From assembly GCA_964579295.1 (NCBI GenBank), contig CAZOGK010000013.1, positions 18,933-82,932 of the forward strand: a DNA stretch of 64,000 bases, written 5' to 3'. A program made the translations under genes and the position numbers. Of the stretch, positions 62,815 through 64,000 are shown one piece after another; position 1 is the stretch's first letter, and each line of letters starts with the position of its first letter. This DNA comes from JAAYYY01 sp964579295 (GTDB taxonomy: Bacteria > Chloroflexota > Anaerolineae > Promineifilales > Promineifilaceae). The notes beneath the pieces were generated by a model. The model was not told where the DNA came from. It ran no database searches and saw only the letters and a list, made by a program, of their open reading frames with translations.

Positions 62815-63852
62815 GTGAGTACCTACTCCGATAAATACAGTTTCTACGAAGAATATGCGGACTACGCTGAGGAGTTCAACCCTGAGCGTAGCGACCGCCG
62901 CGCCCGCCGCCATCGCAAGCAGCGGGTGCAGCCGCCCACCTACCGCGACCACGCCGAGGAAGCCGCCGAGCTGGCCGACGTGGCCGGCCTGGAAGGCGGC
63001 TTCAACATTACTTACCAGCCGGCGAAACACGAGCGCTCCTGGCTCCTAAGCTCACTCCGGCCGTTCTACGACCAGCACCTGATCAGCGACGTGGTGGCCA
63101 TTGTCAAAGGCGGGAAAGAGGCCAACGTCTACCGCTGTGAGGCTACACCGGAAACGGGCGCGACCTGGCTGGCCGCCAAGGTCTACCGGCCGCGTATGTT
63201 CCGCAACCTGCGCAACGACAAACGCTACCGGCAGGGACGCCGCGTGCTGAACGCAGGCGGCAACGAAATCAAGAGTAATGACCACCGAGAGATGCGCGCG
63301 CTGGGCAAAAAGACAAGCTTCGGCGAGCAATTGGCCCATACGTCGTGGCTGATGCACGAGTACACGACGCTGGAGACGCTGCATGCCGCCGGTGCAGATG
63401 CGCCGCGACCAGTCGCCGTGGCCGAGAACGCTATCCTCATGGGCTACGTCGGCGACGCCGCTATGGCGGCTCCCACGCTGCACGAGGTGCGGCTGGAGCG
63501 CGACGAGGCGCGCCCTCTGTTCCGCCGCATCTTGCACAACGTCGCGCTGCTGCTGGAGCGCGGCCTGGTGCACGGTGATCTGTCGGCCTATAACATCCTT
63601 TACTGGGATGGGACGGTGACGCTGATTGACTTTCCCCAGGTAGTGGACAGCCAGCAGAACGACGAAGCCTACGACATTCTGGGGCGGGATGTGCAGCGCC
63701 TCTGCGACTACTTTAACCGCTATGGCCTGGCGGCAGACGGCCAGGCGATCACGCGCCAGCTATGGCGGCAGTACGTCGCCATGCCCGATCCCGAGGACAT
63801 CGCTGCCGATCTCTCGCGTATGGATCAGGAAAGTGAGGAGGAGGCGGAATGA
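62815..63852 (+). CDS. RIO1-like atypical serine protein kinase
   Basis: A 345-residue RIO-family kinase. After an acidic and then basic N-terminal region (about 1-75) the kinase domain contains the P-loop VKGGKEANVYRCE (about 97-109), a Lys in LAAKVYRP, the catalytic loop LVHGDLSAYNILYWDG (Asp 255 region) and the metal-binding TLIDFPQVV (Asp 272, in place of DFG). RIO kinases are standard in archaea and eukaryotes (18S/16S rRNA maturation); bacterial ones are less known. The GTG at 62815 has a GAGGA site; the double-terminator unit lies just upstream. Confidence 0.9.
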   Translation: MSTYSDKYSFYEEYADYAEEFNPERSDRRARRHRKQRVQPPTYRDHAEEAAELADVAGLEGGFNITYQPAKHERSWLLSSLRPFYDQHLISDVVAIVKGGKEANVYRCEATPETGATWLAAKVYRPRMFRNLRNDKRYRQGRRVLNAGGNEIKSNDHREMRALGKKTSFGEQLAHTSWLMHEYTTLETLHAAGADAPRPVAVAENAILMGYVGDAAMAAPTLHEVRLERDEARPLFRRILHNVALLLERGLVHGDLSAYNILYWDGTVTLIDFPQVVDSQQNDEAYDILGRDVQRLCDYFNRYGLAADGQAITRQLWRQYVAMPDPEDIAADLSRMDQESEEEAE

Positions 63853-63884
63853 GCCAGCCGGCCCGTTCCTCGTGAGAAGCAGCC

Positions 63885-64000
63885 ATGCGCAAACTCCCCG
63901 CCTACAAGCTTTTCCTGTTCCTCACCGGCAGCCACGCGCTGCTGTTCACCATGATGAGCTTCATCCACGCTATCTACCGCGTGGAGGCAGCTCATCTGAA
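63885..64000 (+). CDS. start of a membrane protein, probably an MFS transporter (partial)
   Basis: The 38 residues visible (start MRKLPAYKLFLFLTG) hold one hydrophobic helix beginning near residue 7 and a charged loop (IYRVEAAHL). The form suits the first helix of an MFS-type transporter, but only the first helix is seen. GAGAAG precedes the ATG. It follows the RIO kinase by 32 bases, so the two may be cotranscribed. The rest lies beyond the window. Confidence 0.6.
   Translation, partial: MRKLPAYKLFLFLTGSHALLFTMMSFIHAIYRVEAAHL

Overview
The window is a GC-rich bacterial chromosome segment, densely packed on both strands. It carries no rRNA, CRISPR array, transposase or prophage gene. The gene content points to a Chloroflexota bacterium, probably Anaerolineae-like: adjacent cofC and cofD for coenzyme F420, a caa3-type A2 cytochrome oxidase with cytochrome c fused to subunit II, RarA fused to a C-terminal extension, a bifunctional ATP sulfurylase/APS kinase, many lipoproteins with Thr/Pro-rich linkers, and mixed SD-led and apparently leaderless genes. 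This assignment is inference from content, not a phylogeny.

Layout. 1-7.6 kb (minus strand): a GH13 amylase-family enzyme cut by the edge, a DEDDh exonuclease, a MobA-like nucleotidyltransferase, a small membrane protein, a lipoprotein, a hotdog thioesterase, cofC-cofD, an M20 amidohydrolase and rph. 7.6-14 kb (minus): the rarA fusion, a small dimeric-barrel-like protein, a GAF-histidine kinase, an endonuclease III and a DNA adenine methyltransferase. 14-19 kb: an unknown gene divergent from the methyltransferase, a lipoprotein, OsmC, a Nudix protein with an altered motif, asnS and an NDUFA9-like epimerase.

19-40 kb is a surface-glycan region: six or more glycosyltransferases, a pyruvyl transferase, a flippase, a WecG/TagA enzyme, two large multi-spanning membrane proteins of glycosyltransferase type, and a secreted protein of four ~108-residue repeats with its own strong promoter and terminator. 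Inside it lie a bifunctional sat-cysC followed by a second cysC, then prmC, a Sua5/YrdC gene and an SH3-domain membrane protein. 40.5-49 kb: a transglutaminase membrane protein and a cytochrome oxidase cluster (ctaC, ctaD, ctaF, ctaE, ctaG, a CopC/FixH-like protein, SURF1). 49-57 kb: two ECF sigma factors (one with a putative membrane anti-sigma factor), a polysaccharide deacetylase, a folate cluster (FolM-like SDR, folB, folK), two tandem paralogous membrane proteins, tRNA-Leu(CAA) and a Nudix hydrolase. 57-64 kb: an alpha-oxoamine synthase, a GH31 glycosidase, a palindromic repeat, an unknown nucleotidyltransferase-like gene, a short promoter-SD-21-codon-double-terminator unit, a RIO-type kinase and the start of a membrane protein.

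Many genes are translationally coupled through ATGA or GTGA overlaps (cofD/cofC, rph/M20, the glycan operons, folB/folK). Several single genes have a TANNNT box 6-9 nt before the ATG, implying leaderless mRNAs. The strongest candidates for new biology are the 62.5 kb mini-transcription unit, the uncharacterised 439-residue nucleotidyltransferase-like protein, the repeat surface protein beside the glycan genes, and the palindrome centred between two divergent promoters at 18.7 kb.
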